DNA from: Isoetes taiwanensis
Taxonomy: Eukaryota > Streptophyta > Lycopodiopsida > Isoetales > Isoetaceae
Assembly (NCBI GenBank): GCA_021234155.1
Contig: JAJEKV010000086.1
Coordinates: 4,203,461 to 4,267,460, forward strand
Length of the DNA stretch: 64,000 bases
Direction of reading: 5' to 3'
Under the pieces are notes generated by a model. The model ran no database searches, was not told the origin of the DNA, and was given only the letters and a program-made list of their open reading frames with translations. Within the stretch, counting starts at the first letter, position 1. Each line of letters starts with the position of its first letter. Shown here in pieces: positions 63,961 through 64,000 of the stretch. The position numbers and the translations under genes are program-made.

Positions 63961-64000
63961 TACGGCATTTCTCCTTCCTCCCTTGACGACAAGCGAGACT

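Overview
The window looks like an intergenic, transposon-rich stretch of a large land-plant nuclear genome, AT-rich overall. The signs are a PLS-type pentatricopeptide-repeat (PPR) pseudogene, GT-AG introns of 50-80 bp, Ty1/copia and other LTR elements with tRNA-Met-type primer binding sites, a CACTA terminus carrying a kinesin-14 fragment, an L1-like LINE and a Helitron helicase. A seed-free plant (fern, lycophyte or bryophyte) would fit the protein families, but I cannot fix the species. I see no convincing intact housekeeping gene.

Layout. (1) 1-5.3 kb: three decayed head-to-tail copies of a small coiled-coil gene family (ATGs at 87, 1082 and 1925), then a broken minus-strand gene (about 5.26 to 2.74 kb). 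(2) 6.19-46.36 kb: one segment of about 20 kb present twice in direct tandem (copy A 6,191-25,838; copy B 25,839-about 46,360). Each copy holds, in order: a low-complexity Ser-rich ORF; a repeated non-coding segment; a kinesin P-loop fragment; a CACTA end with GACGATTTT-type subterminal repeats; a tandem array of about 455-bp units carrying a tRNA-like Pol III promoter on the minus strand; a 4.1-4.4 kb foldback element with long inverted arms; a 5'-truncated LINE; and a DNA transposon. (3) That transposon is best preserved in copy B, at 39,158-47,021. It has 29-bp perfect terminal inverted repeats and two convergent genes: a putative DDE/RNase H-fold transposase (plus strand, 40.2-43.4 kb) and a gene ending in an FCP1/NIF-like phosphatase domain (minus strand, 46.7-43.9 kb). 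(4) 47.5-48.1 kb: part of a membrane-protein gene with a clean intron. (5) 50.3-51.2 kb: a broken gene for the Elongator subunit ELP2. (6) 52.0-53.2 kb: a PPR pseudogene. (7) 53.1-58.2 kb: several repeat families (204 bp twice, 108 bp in tandem, about 400 bp four times, 50 bp in tandem). (8) 58,275-60,980: an LTR-derived element whose two LTRs are inverted, yet the whole is bounded by a 5-bp direct repeat GTCAT. (9) 61.3-63.05 kb: a decayed Ty1/copia element. (10) 63.1-64 kb: the C-terminal part of a Helitron helicase on the minus strand.

Copies A and B differ largely by small indels and substitutions clustered at CTG/CAG and CCGG-like positions. That is what uncorrected long-read basecalling at methylated plant cytosines can look like, so many frameshifts here may be sequence error rather than decay. 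The tandem duplication itself should also be checked against reads.

The main candidate for something undescribed is the 7.9-kb two-gene transposon at 39.16-47.02 kb. Second are the inverted-LTR unit with a target-site duplication, and the tandem array with a built-in Pol III promoter.
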